Counted from the stretch's first letter, positions 32,989-42,823 are shown. The stretch: DNA of 64,000 nucleotides from Paenibacillus sp. BJ-4 (GCF_020404765.1 NZ_JAIVEM010000167.1:53953-117952); one strand, 5' to 3'. Notes: generated from the letters alone by a model not told the origin. Made by a program: numbers and translations.

Positions 32989-33584
32989 TTATTTAGTAGC
33001 TAATGCTGCATTAAGTAGTTCTAGCTCTTTTTTATGCTCAAATAAACTGTCTTTGGATTCTTGTAATTCTTTCTCTGTCTCAGTGACGCTTTTTTCAATG
33101 CGTTCAATAAGTCTTTGATCGTCGCCCGCCGCACCTATTCTTCTATCGGTGTCAGTCAATGACTTCTCATATTTTTTAATATCATTATTATATATATATC
33201 GATCAATTCCTCCACGGTTCCAATATGCTTCACAATTAGTTCCTAGGACCAATTGTCATATGGGTTGTCTTTCAAAGCTATTGCTTGTGATTGCTCTTGA
33301 ACAACCACATTAGAAGAAGGAGTTCCTGTTGCAATTTCAATAGTTTTTCCCTTCACCGCAAGGTTCGCCCCCAATGAGTCTGAGATCGAGCGCAAAGGCA
33401 CATACGCTGTACCATCGACGACAATAGCGTTTTCAGACAATGTTGTTCCATTTACTCTCACATTGTATTCCCTTGCAACAGTCTTCCCAACTAATGATTT
33501 CACTTGATCTGCCGCAGCTCCACCAGAAGTAGCTAGCAGTACTCCGAGTAAAGCACCTATAAACAGATACATCTTTTTATTCAT
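32989..33584 (-). pseudogene. Secreted stalk-domain plus coiled-coil protein, frameshifted
   Basis: The first frame has a signal peptide (YLFIGALLGVLLATSGGAAA) and a copper-amine-oxidase-N-like domain (NGTTLSENAIVVDGTAYVPL ... DSLGANLAVKGKTIEI), ending NPYDNWS-stop at 33243. A second frame carries a coiled-coil (YEKSLTDTDRRIG ... ETEKELQESKDSLFEHKKEL). The neighbour at 33655 has both parts in one frame, so this looks like a frameshifted paralogue. Confidence 0.65.
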
Positions 33585-33654
33585 CTAAATGCCTTCGCTA
33601 TTGGTCTATTCGTTTCTATTTTATTTTACGTATAATGCCGTGACACTACGGATT

Positions 33655-34239
33655 TTATTTCAGTGAAGCTATAGTTTTATTTATTTCTTCTAGATCAGTC
33701 TTATATTTAGCTATATTAGTTTCAGCTTCTTGTATATTTTTCTTTGTTTCTTCAATATTTTTTTCTCTAATTTCCGCAAACTTATCTGAAGTAGATTCCG
33801 TCTTCTTAGAAGAAATCTCAAGAAACTTCACCATATTTCCTTTGTCACTTTCTGTATCTGTTACAAATTTCTCAAGCTCAGATTTCCTCTCTTCCAACTT
33901 GGAAATAGGCCATCCTTGGTATTTACCTGAAACGGTTTTCACTTCAGCATTCGCTTGTTGTGAAGAAGAATTATTCGATGAATCAATTTGAATTGTCTTT
34001 CCATCCACTTTTAAGTTCACTCCTAAAGAGTCGGTTACAGCTCGCAAAGGAACGTGCGCCTTCCCGTCAATGACAATTGCGTTTTCTGATAATGAGCTGC
34101 CATTAACCTTGACTGTATATTCCCCCGCCACTGTCTGCCCGATCATAGACTTAATTTGATCCGCGAATGCACTACCTGCTGTAGCGACAATCACACCATT
34201 TAATACGCCACTAAGCAAATAAGACCAGTTTTTCATCAT
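33655..34239 (-). CDS. Secreted stalk-domain plus coiled-coil protein
   Basis: 194 aa. A signal peptide (NWSYLLSGVLNGVIVATAGSAFA) is followed by a stalk-type domain (VNGSSLSENAIVIDGKAHVPL ... SLGVNLKVDGKTIQI, in part) and a long coiled-coil (KLEERKSELEKFVTD ... EETKKNIQEAETNIAKYKTD). AGGAGG lies 5 bases before the ATG at 34239. Paralogous to the frameshifted gene just downstream. The same domain type ends the endolysin at 28327. Function unknown; likely cell-surface. Confidence 0.78.
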   Translation of the reverse strand: MMKNWSYLLSGVLNGVIVATAGSAFADQIKSMIGQTVAGEYTVKVNGSSLSENAIVIDGKAHVPLRAVTDSLGVNLKVDGKTIQIDSSNNSSSQQANAEVKTVSGKYQGWPISKLEERKSELEKFVTDTESDKGNMVKFLEISSKKTESTSDKFAEIREKNIEETKKNIQEAETNIAKYKTDLEEINKTIASLK

Positions 34240-34300
34240 CCGTACCTCCTGCATAGTATATATTTCCTAATATTACCATTAGTAGGAGGTGCAGTAAACA

Positions 34301-35150
34301 TCATGTTGTCGAACTACTAGAGTTTCCTCCAGCTGGTATATTCACTGTAGCTATGGTGCGGGCGACACTGTACAGTTTCAGATTTCGACTTGACGGATCG
34401 AATGATGCGTTTGTAATCATATCAGTGAATAATTCGCTATAAATTTCTGAGATTCGCTTATCAATATCTGATAATTATCAGACAAACCAGATATGCTCTG
34501 CATATTTAAATCAAGTCCGGTTACGGTTGCGTAATTGAAATCAACTTCACCCTTGGAAATACGTAGCATCGTCTACAGATCGAATAATAATAGAGGCCAT
34601 GCTTCCCAAATGAAATCCCTCTGAATCTCCGTATACACTCCCTCTTGGTGAACCATTATCCATAAAGAGTAAGGCTGCTCCATCATTATATTGCCCTAAT
34701 GAAATGGACTCTCCACCTCGGGAGTTATAGGCAGTAAGACCAGTAGAGTTTATTTCAATACGGCAACCTTCTTTGACTGTGCGGAACAAGGCCCCGGTAA
34801 TAATACCTCCCTCAATCTCATTACCGATTAACTTACTTCCTCGTATTGTACTTACATTAACTGTACTGGCTCCGATATCTGAAGCATTCATTTCTGAATT
34901 GTCAATTTGGCCTGTTGTTTGATTGATCTGGCAACTACGTTGCCCTGCATATCTACCCTGAACGATGCAATCGTATAATCGTCGTTGCCGGCACTGATCC
35001 ATTAGTATTGATCTTGGTTACGTTATTACGTCTACCGATTACCAAGGATACAAAGTTTCCAATCTGCCCGACAATCTACTCAGCTACCACCCCGCGCTTA
35101 CGCTCGGAAAACTGGACAAGCATCCGTGTGAGGGTGTGACTACCAGTGGG
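34301..35150 (-). pseudogene. Phage tail/structural protein remnant in several frames
   Basis: Pieces in different minus-strand frames: QIGNFVSLVIG and NNVTKINTNG (about 35040-35100), DDYTIASFRVDMQGNVVARS, then an open frame ASTVNVSTIRGSKLIGNEIE ... FMDNGSPRGSVYGDSEGFHL (34547-34930), and finally MITNASFDPSSRNLKLYSVA ... TVNIPAGGNSSSSTT-stop. Order and content are those of a phage minor structural/tail protein C-terminus. Several frameshifts make it non-functional. Confidence 0.7.
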
Positions 35151-35159
35151 ATTAAGAAG

Positions 35160-35623
35160 TAGAGCATTGCAGTGGCCCGACATTGATCTAAAGAACGGTA
35201 CAGTAAACGTAAAACTTTAAATTATGATATCCCGGAGAATCCTAATGATTTATTTGGCGATACAAAAACATTCGACTCAAAAACAACTGTGAAAATAAGT
35301 AACATATTATTGGCTTATTAAAGCATCACTTAAATGTTCAAAATCAAAACAAGATCACTTTAGGCGAAATATATAGGCATGAACTTAATCTAATTATGTG
35401 TCATACAGACGGAAGTCCGATCCCAAAATCGTCTTTGTTCAATTCATTTTCCAGAATTTTGAAAAGAACAAGGCTTTCTCCCTTACCTATCCATTCACTT
35501 CGACATACTCAGGCAGTATTGCAACTAGAAGCTGGGGCTGAAATGAAGTATGTGCAAGAACGTTTGGGACATGGTAGCATCCAAATAACTTCGGATATCT
35601 ATGCACATATATCCAAAAAATAG
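35160..35623 (+). pseudogene. Tyrosine integrase remnant next to the glnA attachment site
   Basis: Pieces in different frames read ALQWPDIDLKNGTVNV, TLNYDIPENPNDLFGDTKTF, LKHHLNVQNQNKITLGEIYR and IMCHTDGSPIP, then the open frame PIHSLRHTQAVLQLEAGAEM ... VQERLGHGSIQITSDIYAHI-SKK-stop. The catalytic HxLRH, LGH and Tyr of the lambda-integrase family are present. The N-terminal half with the first Arg is lost, and at least two frameshifts are visible. It points toward glnA, whose 3' end begins 124 bases further on. Confidence 0.88.
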
Positions 35624-35746
35624 AGATGAATAACATGGAGAACTATGAGTCTTTCACTGAAAATTTATTTCGTAATAAAAAGTTTGGGGGCAATTTGGGG
35701 GCAAGTATAGATCGACTTTATAAAATTCATTAGCTACCCACAAAAG

Positions 35747-35788
35747 CAAAAATCCCTCAACGCTTAGAGCGCCAAGGGATTTCACATT
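35747..35788 (-). terminator. glnA terminator and presumed attachment core
   Basis: AAATCCCT ... AGGGATTT arms enclosing ACGCT/AGCG form the glnA terminator on the minus strand. The same sequence is repeated at 18331 and, decayed, at 11931. Confidence 0.8.
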
Positions 35789-37117
35789 TTAGTAAAGCGT
35801 CAGATATTGATCACGTTCCCACTGGTGGACCTGTGTTCTGTACATGTCCCATTCAATTTCTTTAAGCTCATAGAAGTATGCCAAAGCATGGTCGCCCAGT
35901 GCGTCAGAGATAACTTCGCTCCGAATGAGCTCAGACAGAGCTTCCTTCAAGTCTGCAGGCAGGCTTGGAATGCCTTCTTCGATGCGCTCTTCCTCGGACA
36001 TAACATAGATATTACGATCAATCGGAGCTGGCAGAGGCAACTGGCGTTTGATGCCATCCAAGCCAGCTCTCAACATCACAGCCAAGGCCAAATAAGGATT
36101 TGCAGCCGGATCAGGATTACGAACTTCGACACGTGTACTCAGGCCACGAGATGCAGGAATCCGAATCATCGGGCTGCGGTTACTTGCAGACCAAGCAACA
36201 TAACAAGGCGCTTCATAACCTGGTACGAGACGCTTATATGAATTCACTGTTGGATTCGTGATTGCGGCCATTGCACGTGCATGCTTGAGAATACCAGCCA
36301 TATAGTGGCGGGCTGTTTGACTTAATCCGAGTTCGTCCGTTTCATCATAAAATACGTTCTCATTATCCTTGAACAACGACTGGTTGCAGTGCATACCGGA
36401 GCCATTCACACCAAACAAAGGTTTTGGCATAAAGGTAGCATGCAGACCATGCTGACGTGCGATCGTCTTGACAACGAGCTTGAACGTTTGAATCTGATCA
36501 GCAGCTTTGATCGCATCCGCATATTTAAAGTCAATTTCATGCTGACCAGGTGCAACCTCATGGTGGGATGCTTCAATTTCGAAGCCCATTTCTTCAAGCT
36601 TAAGAACAATTTCACGACGGCAGTTTTCACCCAGATCCATAGGTGCCAGGTCAAAATATCCGCCTTGGTCATTCAGTTCTGTGGTCGGCTCGCCTTTTTC
36701 ATCCGTTTTAAACAGGAAGAATTCCGGTTCAGGTCCAACATTCATCGAAGTATATCCCAACTCCTCTGCTTCCTTCAGTACACGTTTCAAAATGCCGCGT
36801 GGGTCACCTGCAAACGGAACTCCGTCCGGCTTGTAAATATCACAGATCAAACGAGCTACACGATCTGAGGTTACCCAAGGGAATACAACCCATGTGTCCA
36901 AGTCTGGATATAAGTACATGTCAGATTCCTCGATGCGCACATAGCCTTCAATGGAAGAACCGTCAAACATCATTTTGTTGTCCAATGCTTTTTCCAGTTG
37001 GCTAACTGGAATTTCAACGTTTTTAATTGTGCCCAGCAAATCTGTGAACTGCAAACGAATAAAACGAACATTTTCTTCTTTCGCAATCCGAAGGATATCT
37101 TCTCTCGTATAACTCAC
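35789..37117 (-). CDS. glnA: Glutamine synthetase type I
   Basis: 442 aa, the usual length of Bacillales GSI-alpha. Active-site landmarks: MFDGSSIEGYVRI, GPEPEFFLF, SHHEVAPGQHEIDFKY, GSGMHCNQSL, NPTVNSYKRLVPGYEAP, and RIPASRGLSTRVEVRNPD. It makes glutamine from glutamate, ammonia and ATP; in Bacillus the feedback-inhibited enzyme also controls GlnR. The start is GTG at 37117 with GGGAGAGG upstream. It follows glnR by 84 bases as an operon. Its 3' end serves as the insertion site of the island. Confidence 0.98.
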   Translation of the reverse strand: MSYTREDILRIAKEENVRFIRLQFTDLLGTIKNVEIPVSQLEKALDNKMMFDGSSIEGYVRIEESDMYLYPDLDTWVVFPWVTSDRVARLICDIYKPDGVPFAGDPRGILKRVLKEAEELGYTSMNVGPEPEFFLFKTDEKGEPTTELNDQGGYFDLAPMDLGENCRREIVLKLEEMGFEIEASHHEVAPGQHEIDFKYADAIKAADQIQTFKLVVKTIARQHGLHATFMPKPLFGVNGSGMHCNQSLFKDNENVFYDETDELGLSQTARHYMAGILKHARAMAAITNPTVNSYKRLVPGYEAPCYVAWSASNRSPMIRIPASRGLSTRVEVRNPDPAANPYLALAVMLRAGLDGIKRQLPLPAPIDRNIYVMSEEERIEEGIPSLPADLKEALSELIRSEVISDALGDHALAYFYELKEIEWDMYRTQVHQWERDQYLTLY

Positions 37118-37201
37118 ACTAACCTCTCCCTTTCTGTAGCGACAGTATTCAGTTGTTCCATAAATTTCTTAGATGATAAGTTCAAGATGTAAGATATAGC
37201 A

Positions 37202-37615
37202 TTATCTTTTATTAAAAAAACGTGATAATTCACCTTGGATCAAGGATACCTGTCCTGGTCTTTTGCCTGCCACAAGCTGTTGCTTCAGCAAGCGGTGAAG
37301 CTGAGTATCGGACATTTCACGGCGTTTGACTTCCGTGTCTGCAGTAATAACCGTAGCCTCCTCCGATTCTTTGGTAACCGGATTCATGACTTGTTTAATT
37401 CCTGCAATGTTAACACCCTTCTCAATCAACGCCTTGATTTCAAGCAATCGCTCTACGTCATTAAAAGAAAAAAGACGTTGGTTACCCGATGTACGGGCAG
37501 GAACTATCAAGTTATGCTGTTCATAATAACGAATCTGACGTGCTGACAAGTCCGTTAGCTTCATGACAATACCTATTGGAAATAAGGCCATATTTCTGCG
37601 AATTTCGTCGCCCAT
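37202..37615 (-). CDS. glnR: GlnR, MerR-type nitrogen repressor
   Basis: 137 aa with DEIRRNMALFPIGIVMKLT and LSARQIRYYEQHNLIVPART (helix-turn-helix, residues about 12-45), a dimerisation helix, and the C-terminal tail ending LSRFFNKR that in B. subtilis responds to feedback-inhibited GlnA. It represses glnRA when nitrogen is plentiful. It is the first gene of glnRA and lies behind a GlnR box. Confidence 0.96.
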   Translation of the reverse strand: MGDEIRRNMALFPIGIVMKLTDLSARQIRYYEQHNLIVPARTSGNQRLFSFNDVERLLEIKALIEKGVNIAGIKQVMNPVTKESEEATVITADTEVKRREMSDTQLHRLLKQQLVAGKRPGQVSLIQGELSRFFNKR

Positions 37616-37651
37616 TTGTCATCAACCTTCCAGTGATCTATTATTCACCTT

Positions 37652-37703
37652 ATTGTACATTTAGCTGATGCAAAGTGTCAATGATATGTTAGAAAAACTC
37701 ACA
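37652..37703 (-). promoter_or_regulatory. glnRA promoter with GlnR/TnrA box
   Basis: TTGACA (37676-37681), 18 bases, TACAAT (37652-37657) on the minus strand. A perfect TGTNA-N7-TNACA palindrome, TGTTAGAAAAACTCACA, lies at 37687-37703 just upstream of the -35. Confidence 0.88.
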
Positions 37704-38952
37704 ATAATTTACGTTCTTTCATTGTTTGCAGGGCCATAAGCACTCCATATTTCACATGAGAGTAGGTTAAGCCCCCTTGCATGTAACCAATATAGGGTTC
37801 ACGAATCGGTGCATCTGCAGATAATTCCAAACTTCCCCCTTGTATAAATGTACCCGCCGCCATGATAACCGGGTGCTCATAGCCTGGCATATCCCACGGC
37901 TCAGGTACCACATGGCTATCCACGGCGGCGGCACGCTGAATTCCCTGCACAAAAGCAATAAGATGCTCTGGTCCGCTAAAAGAGATCGCCTGAATCAAAT
38001 CCGTGCGCTCCTCATTCCAAGCCGGCTTAGTCTCAAAGCCCATTTCTTCAAAAACCGCAGCTGCAAATACACTGCCTTTAACCGCCTGCCCAACCAGTGT
38101 TGGAGCAAGGAATAAGCCCTGAAAAATACCTCGTGTGGTACCCAGCATCGCTCCTACTTCTCCACCAATTCCAGGTGCTGTTAGTCGATAGGCTGCCAGT
38201 TCTACATACTCTTGTTTACCGCAGATATAGCCACCCGTTTCGGCAATGCCGCCACCGGGATTTTTAATCAGCGAACCTGCCATCAAATCGACACCAACCT
38301 GAGTAGGCTCCAGTTTTTCAGTAAATTCTCCATAGCAATTGTCCACAAAAACAATCACGTCAGGTTTTATTGCCTTTACACGCGCTGTCATTTCCTCGAT
38401 ATCAGCTACACTAAAGGAAGCTCTCCAATCATAACCGCGCGAACGCTGGATACCGATCACCTTGGTATTGGCATGAATTGCAGCCTCCACCGCTTTCCAG
38501 TCCACTTTGCCTTCTGCTGTTAAGGCTGTTTCTCCATAAGTAACACCAAAATCCTGTAATGACCCTGTTCCATCGCCGGGCTTGCCAATCACCTTGTGCA
38601 GCGTATCATAAGGCCGCCCGGTGATATACAACAGTTCATCCCCCGGACGCAACACACCAAATAAAGCCGTGGCGATCGTATGGGTTCCTGAGGCAAAATG
38701 CGGACGCACCAATGCTGCCTCCGCACCGAATACATCGGCATAGACCTCTTCCAGCACCTCACGCCCCCGGTCATTGTAAGCATATCCCGTAGAACCTGCA
38801 AAATGAAAATCACTCACTTGCTTCCGCTGGAAAGACTGAATAACCTTCCACTGATTTGCATCAACGATATGATCTATGTGCTGTATACGTTCCTGTATTT
38901 TTCGTTCTACCGATTCCTGAATTTGCTGAATTTCCGGACTGAAAACTACCAT
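37699..38952 (-). CDS. ynbB: YnbB-like PLP protein (methionine gamma-lyase / 'aluminium resistance' family)
   Basis: 417 aa with fold-type I PLP features: HFASGTHTIATALFGVLRPGD, the internal aldimine Lys in GSLIKNPGGGIAETGG, and IQRSRGYDWR. The family is annotated as methionine gamma-lyase-like or aluminium resistance; the true substrate is unclear. It lies between hflX and glnR exactly as in B. subtilis. The glnRA control site overlaps its last codons. Confidence 0.9.
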   Translation of the reverse strand: MVVFSPEIQQIQESVERKIQERIQHIDHIVDANQWKVIQSFQRKQVSDFHFAGSTGYAYNDRGREVLEEVYADVFGAEAALVRPHFASGTHTIATALFGVLRPGDELLYITGRPYDTLHKVIGKPGDGTGSLQDFGVTYGETALTAEGKVDWKAVEAAIHANTKVIGIQRSRGYDWRASFSVADIEEMTARVKAIKPDVIVFVDNCYGEFTEKLEPTQVGVDLMAGSLIKNPGGGIAETGGYICGKQEYVELAAYRLTAPGIGGEVGAMLGTTRGIFQGLFLAPTLVGQAVKGSVFAAAVFEEMGFETKPAWNEERTDLIQAISFSGPEHLIAFVQGIQRAAAVDSHVVPEPWDMPGYEHPVIMAAGTFIQGGSLELSADAPIREPYIGYMQGGLTYSHVKYGVLMALQTMKERKLL

Positions 38953-39067
38953 TTTACCTTCTTGACCCTCTCTCTTACGCAGCCTTAGGCTATTGTTGTT
39001 ATATTATTGCTCGCTTTAAACGATGAGCCATTCTTATCATTTATCGACCCAAAAACGTCATCAGATG

Positions 39068-40354
39068 TTAAGCTTCTGTGAACTCGCTAAGCGCATGACC
39101 ATACTTTTCATATTCGCCTCTTTGAATTTCTACCTGATATATGACATCATTACCGTCATACTCTGTCAGCAGCACGTCTCCGATTCGGTACAGCACCGAT
39201 GTCAGGTCGCCACGTTCCGCAGGAATGCGGAATCTCAGTGTATCCCCACTCAAATGCTCTTGAACCAGCTCACGGATACGCAGCAAATCTCCTTCATCGA
39301 AGGAACTGATTTTCAAATAGCCCTCCCCTGAAGGAAGCATTTCCAATTGCTCAGGGGTACAAGCATCCTTTTTGTTAAACAAAACAATCTGAGGCTTGTC
39401 CGCAGCACCCAACTGCTGCAAGATCGTCTCTACGACTTTCATTTGTTCGTCACGCATATCGGAGGAAGCGTCCACGACATGTAAAATAAGATGAGCTTCA
39501 TTAGCTTCCTCTAGAGTAGCCCGGAAGGAAGCTACCAAATCATGAGGCAGATTTTGAATAAATCCGACTGTATCTGTAAGAATAACCTCTTTGCCACTCG
39601 GCAGTTCCATCGTTCTGGAGGTAGGGTCCAGCGTTGCAAACAGCTGGTTCTCAATATATACGTCAGCTGCCGTCAGTTGCTTTAACAGCGTTGATTTGCC
39701 AGCATTAGTATAGCCAACCAGCGCTACCTGCACGATACCGCTCTTTTGTCTGCGCTCTCTGTGTAAATAACGATGACGGGTTACCTCTTCCAGCTGACGT
39801 TTCAGATCACTGATACGGTCGCGGATATGACGACGGTCTGTTTCAAGCTTGCTTTCGCCAGGACCACGCGTTCCGATTCCGCCCCCAAGCCGTGATAGGT
39901 TTTTACCATGTCCAGACAGACGAGGCAGCAAATATGACAGCTGTGCCAGCTCAACCTGAATAATACCTTCACGTGTTTTCGCACGCTGGGCAAAGATGTC
40001 CAGAATAAGCTGTGTCCGGTCAATAATTTTGAGATCCAGACTTTCTTCCAGATTTCGTACTTGGGCTCCCGATAGCTCTTGGTCAAAAATAGCTGTATTT
40101 GCTCCGAGTTCCTCGGCTACCGCACGTAATTCCTCTACTTTCCCTTTACCAATAAACCATTTGGAGTCTTTGGTCTCCCTATTCTGGGTCAGGACGCTCA
40201 GCACTTCAACTCCCGCTGTCTCAGCCAGCTTCACCAGCTCATCCAGCGAATATTCCGTATTGATGCCAGAACGTTTAACTTCGTCCGTAATTAGACTGAC
40301 TAGTACCGCCTTATCCTGTATTTCGGTTTGTGTATCATGAGTGGAGTTCGCCAT
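39068..40354 (-). CDS. hflX: HflX ribosome-associated GTPase
   Basis: 428 aa. The N-terminal HflX domain (SVLTQNRETKDSKWFIGKGK, NTAIFDQELSGAQVRNLE) and the linker with RLGGGIGTRGPGESKLETDR precede the GTPase domain: G1 GYTNAGKSTL, G3 DTVGFIQNLP, G4 NKKD. HflX splits stalled or stressed ribosomes. AAGGAG lies 7 bases before the ATG. The order spoVK-hflX-ynbB is conserved with Bacillus. Confidence 0.96.
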   Translation of the reverse strand: MANSTHDTQTEIQDKAVLVSLITDEVKRSGINTEYSLDELVKLAETAGVEVLSVLTQNRETKDSKWFIGKGKVEELRAVAEELGANTAIFDQELSGAQVRNLEESLDLKIIDRTQLILDIFAQRAKTREGIIQVELAQLSYLLPRLSGHGKNLSRLGGGIGTRGPGESKLETDRRHIRDRISDLKRQLEEVTRHRYLHRERRQKSGIVQVALVGYTNAGKSTLLKQLTAADVYIENQLFATLDPTSRTMELPSGKEVILTDTVGFIQNLPHDLVASFRATLEEANEAHLILHVVDASSDMRDEQMKVVETILQQLGAADKPQIVLFNKKDACTPEQLEMLPSGEGYLKISSFDEGDLLRIRELVQEHLSGDTLRFRIPAERGDLTSVLYRIGDVLLTEYDGNDVIYQVEIQRGEYEKYGHALSEFTEA

Positions 40355-40474
40355 ATTGTTTGCTCCTTTATTTTCATATCAACCCTCGAACAGAGACCGA
40401 CCTGATATTCAGGCCGGCCCCGTTCAATGTCGTGCAATTCGATGTGATTTAGAGATTCAGATTCCTATTATCGC

Positions 40475-41458
40475 CTATCTTTTGTCCAATTTCAAATCCT
40501 CTGGACGCAACGTCATCAATTCCTGCTTTCCGGGCTGCCCGCTTCTGTACTGATTGAGCAGCCTGACAGCCTGATGGCGAATCGCTTTTTCAATCACGTT
40601 ACGGACATAACGTGCATTACTGAATGCATGAAGACTCTCATTACGCTCGTTTAGCAAATGCTCCTTCATTTTGAGTATGGATTGGGGCATAAGAATATAA
40701 TCTCGTTCCTTAGCCATCATCTCGGAAATTTGAATAAGCTGATCGACGGTATAGTCAGGAAAATCCAACTGGATCGGAAAGCGAGAAGGCAAACCAGGAT
40801 TCGTTCGCAAAAAAAAGTCCATTTCCCCCGAATACCCAGCGAGAATCAGAATAAATTGATTTTTTTGGTCTTCCATAGCCTTTACCAAGGTATCAATCGC
40901 TTCTTTGCCGAAATCCTTTTCCCCTCCACGTGCCAAACTGTAAGCCTCATCAATGAACAGCACCCCGCCGAGAGATTTCTTCACCAGATCCCGCGTTTTT
41001 TGCGCAGTATGCCCAATATACTCCCCTACCAGATCAGCTCTTTCCACCTCAATCAGATGACCTTTGCTCAGCACTCCCATTTTTTGCAGCATTTTAGCGA
41101 TAATGCGGGCTACCGTCGTTTTCCCCGTACCTGGATTCCCTTTGAAAATCATGTGATATACGTGGGCATTACTCAGCAATCCCGCATCTGTGCGCATATG
41201 GGTGATTTGCAAAAAAGCATATACTTCAAATACCAGGTCTTTAATGTTATCCAAGCCAACGAGATGATCGAGTTCTTTCTGAATTTCCTGATAAAGACTG
41301 AGATACTGCGGTAGCGCCTGCGACTTGGCTGAAGCTGCTGCTTCCTTCTCGTCTACAGTCACCGAAGCTGTCGGCTCCGGGCTACGCAGCACGACATTGA
41401 TTTGTCTGGAAGGTCTCTCCTCCGACCGCTTGCCCGCGGCGATTCCCCGTCCGTTCAT
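40475..41458 (-). CDS. spoVK: SpoVK-like AAA+ ATPase (CbxX/CfqX family)
   Basis: 327 aa. Walker A GNPGTGKTTVARI, Walker B VLFIDEAYSL, sensor ILAGYSG, Arg-finger region LPSRFPIQLDF. SpoVK is needed for spore maturation in Bacillus; its target is unknown. The N-terminal 75 residues are low-complexity. AGGTGATGG lies upstream of the ATG. Confidence 0.92.
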   Translation of the reverse strand: MNGRGIAAGKRSEERPSRQINVVLRSPEPTASVTVDEKEAAASAKSQALPQYLSLYQEIQKELDHLVGLDNIKDLVFEVYAFLQITHMRTDAGLLSNAHVYHMIFKGNPGTGKTTVARIIAKMLQKMGVLSKGHLIEVERADLVGEYIGHTAQKTRDLVKKSLGGVLFIDEAYSLARGGEKDFGKEAIDTLVKAMEDQKNQFILILAGYSGEMDFFLRTNPGLPSRFPIQLDFPDYTVDQLIQISEMMAKERDYILMPQSILKMKEHLLNERNESLHAFSNARYVRNVIEKAIRHQAVRLLNQYRSGQPGKQELMTLRPEDLKLDKR

Positions 41459-41573
41459 GCATCCATCACCTCAACATTTCTTCAGGCACAGCTTACCCTA
41501 TTAATGTATTCGGTCCGGCATGTCCTTATTAGCAAAAAAGTAACGGGAATGCACACAGGGCATTCCTCCACGT

Positions 41574-42269
41574 TCATCCCAGCCAAGTTTGAGCGCTGAT
41601 CCACCACCGTTGCAGCGTCCATTTAGCGTAAGCCAATACTTCTCTCGATTGATGAAGCGGCATATTCAGCACTTTGGATTCTGTTAGAGCCAGCTGGGGA
41701 TGATCGAAATTCAAAAATTGAGCAATTTCCAGCGCGCGAGGGCCATGATAGCTATGTGTAATGATCACAGTCGAGGTCCAGCCATGCTCTTTCATAATTC
41801 GCTGGCTGTACAGCAGATTTTCATAGGTGCTGGTAGCATGGCTCTCCAATACAATATGCTTGGCAGGGACACCTCTATCTACCAAATAGCGTTGCATGCC
41901 TTCGGCCTCTGTATACGGAAAATCGGGCTTATCCAGTCCTCCACTAACAATCAGACGCTTTACAGTCCCATTGCGGTATAGCCGCAAGGCTTCTTCCAGC
42001 CTCTCCTTTAATCCGGGGCTGGGCTCTGCCCCCCACATGGAAGCCCCCAGTACGATACCGATTTGCGCTTGCTGAAGTGGACTCGTAGAGGCAGCTGTAT
42101 TCATTTTCCAAACTCGGGCGCCTGCCCATACCAATCCGATCAGCATAACAATCAGTAAGCAAAGCACGAGACGCTTGAATAGGATAAATCTTTTCCCCGA
42201 GCTACTTAGCCTGTTGTGAAGATCAGAGCGTTTTGGCCCGATATTACCATTCCACTGCAAAACCTTCAC
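41574..42269 (-). CDS. YdcF/SanA-like DUF218 membrane protein
   Basis: 231 aa. One N-terminal transmembrane segment (LVLCLLIVMLIGLVWAGARV) and a DUF218 domain: IGIVLGASMWGAEPSP, LIVSGGLDKPDFPYTEAEGM, VLESHATSTYENLL, VIITHSYHGPRALEIA. The family is linked to envelope integrity and peptidoglycan, but its reaction is unknown. Its start overlaps the stop of the DUF402 gene by 4 bases, so the pair is translationally coupled. Confidence 0.88.
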   Translation of the reverse strand: MKVLQWNGNIGPKRSDLHNRLSSSGKRFILFKRLVLCLLIVMLIGLVWAGARVWKMNTAASTSPLQQAQIGIVLGASMWGAEPSPGLKERLEEALRLYRNGTVKRLIVSGGLDKPDFPYTEAEGMQRYLVDRGVPAKHIVLESHATSTYENLLYSQRIMKEHGWTSTVIITHSYHGPRALEIAQFLNFDHPQLALTESKVLNMPLHQSREVLAYAKWTLQRWWISAQTWLG

Positions 42270-42823
42270 CGATCCCTCTTGAAATCACCGTTGTGAAACC
42301 ATTCTGCGCGGTGTTTCAGTGACATTTTAAAATAGGGGAACATGTGGGCATCTATCCGACGCAGCACATCAGCCGCTGTGCGATTAGCCAATTCTGCCTC
42401 TTGCGTTGAAATATGCCCACGTTGTAACGCTTCCTCCAGCTCATCCTCATCCACCAAGAAGATTTCACCATTTTTAAGCACTACGACATCCAAATACAAA
42501 TCGTCAAACCAAGGCACACCCTGATCGGTTACACCCTGATTTCGGCAGGTATCAATGTACCATTCCACGATCTGCTCTCGATTGTCAAACATAGCGGTCA
42601 CTACATAATGCTCACCTTTTGGATAATATTGCAGCCAGGAATAACCTTTATCGGCTATGCAAAACGTGTGACCACCGTAGCTTTTCCACAACGGCTCCTT
42701 GAGACTCACAATGGTATACAGGGTCACGTATCCTGTAAACGCGTCACTTTCTACATACCGGCAAGCAAACTTGCGATTCGTTATTCTGCGCCAGTTGGCC
42801 CGGTCTCCGAATTTGCGCTTCAT
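42266..42823 (-). CDS. DUF402 nucleotide phosphatase-like protein
   Basis: 185 aa of the DUF402 / Ntdp family. WLQYYPKGEHYVVTAMFDN, IVEWYIDTCRNQG, PWFDDLYLDVVVLKNGEIFL and DEDELEEAL supply the acidic metal-binding residues. Characterised members hydrolyse nucleoside tri- and diphosphates. The ATG at 42823 has GGAGAGGAAC 7 bases upstream; the longer frame is discarded for lack of one. Confidence 0.88.
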   Translation of the reverse strand: MKRKFGDRANWRRITNRKFACRYVESDAFTGYVTLYTIVSLKEPLWKSYGGHTFCIADKGYSWLQYYPKGEHYVVTAMFDNREQIVEWYIDTCRNQGVTDQGVPWFDDLYLDVVVLKNGEIFLVDEDELEEALQRGHISTQEAELANRTAADVLRRIDAHMFPYFKMSLKHRAEWFHNGDFKRDR

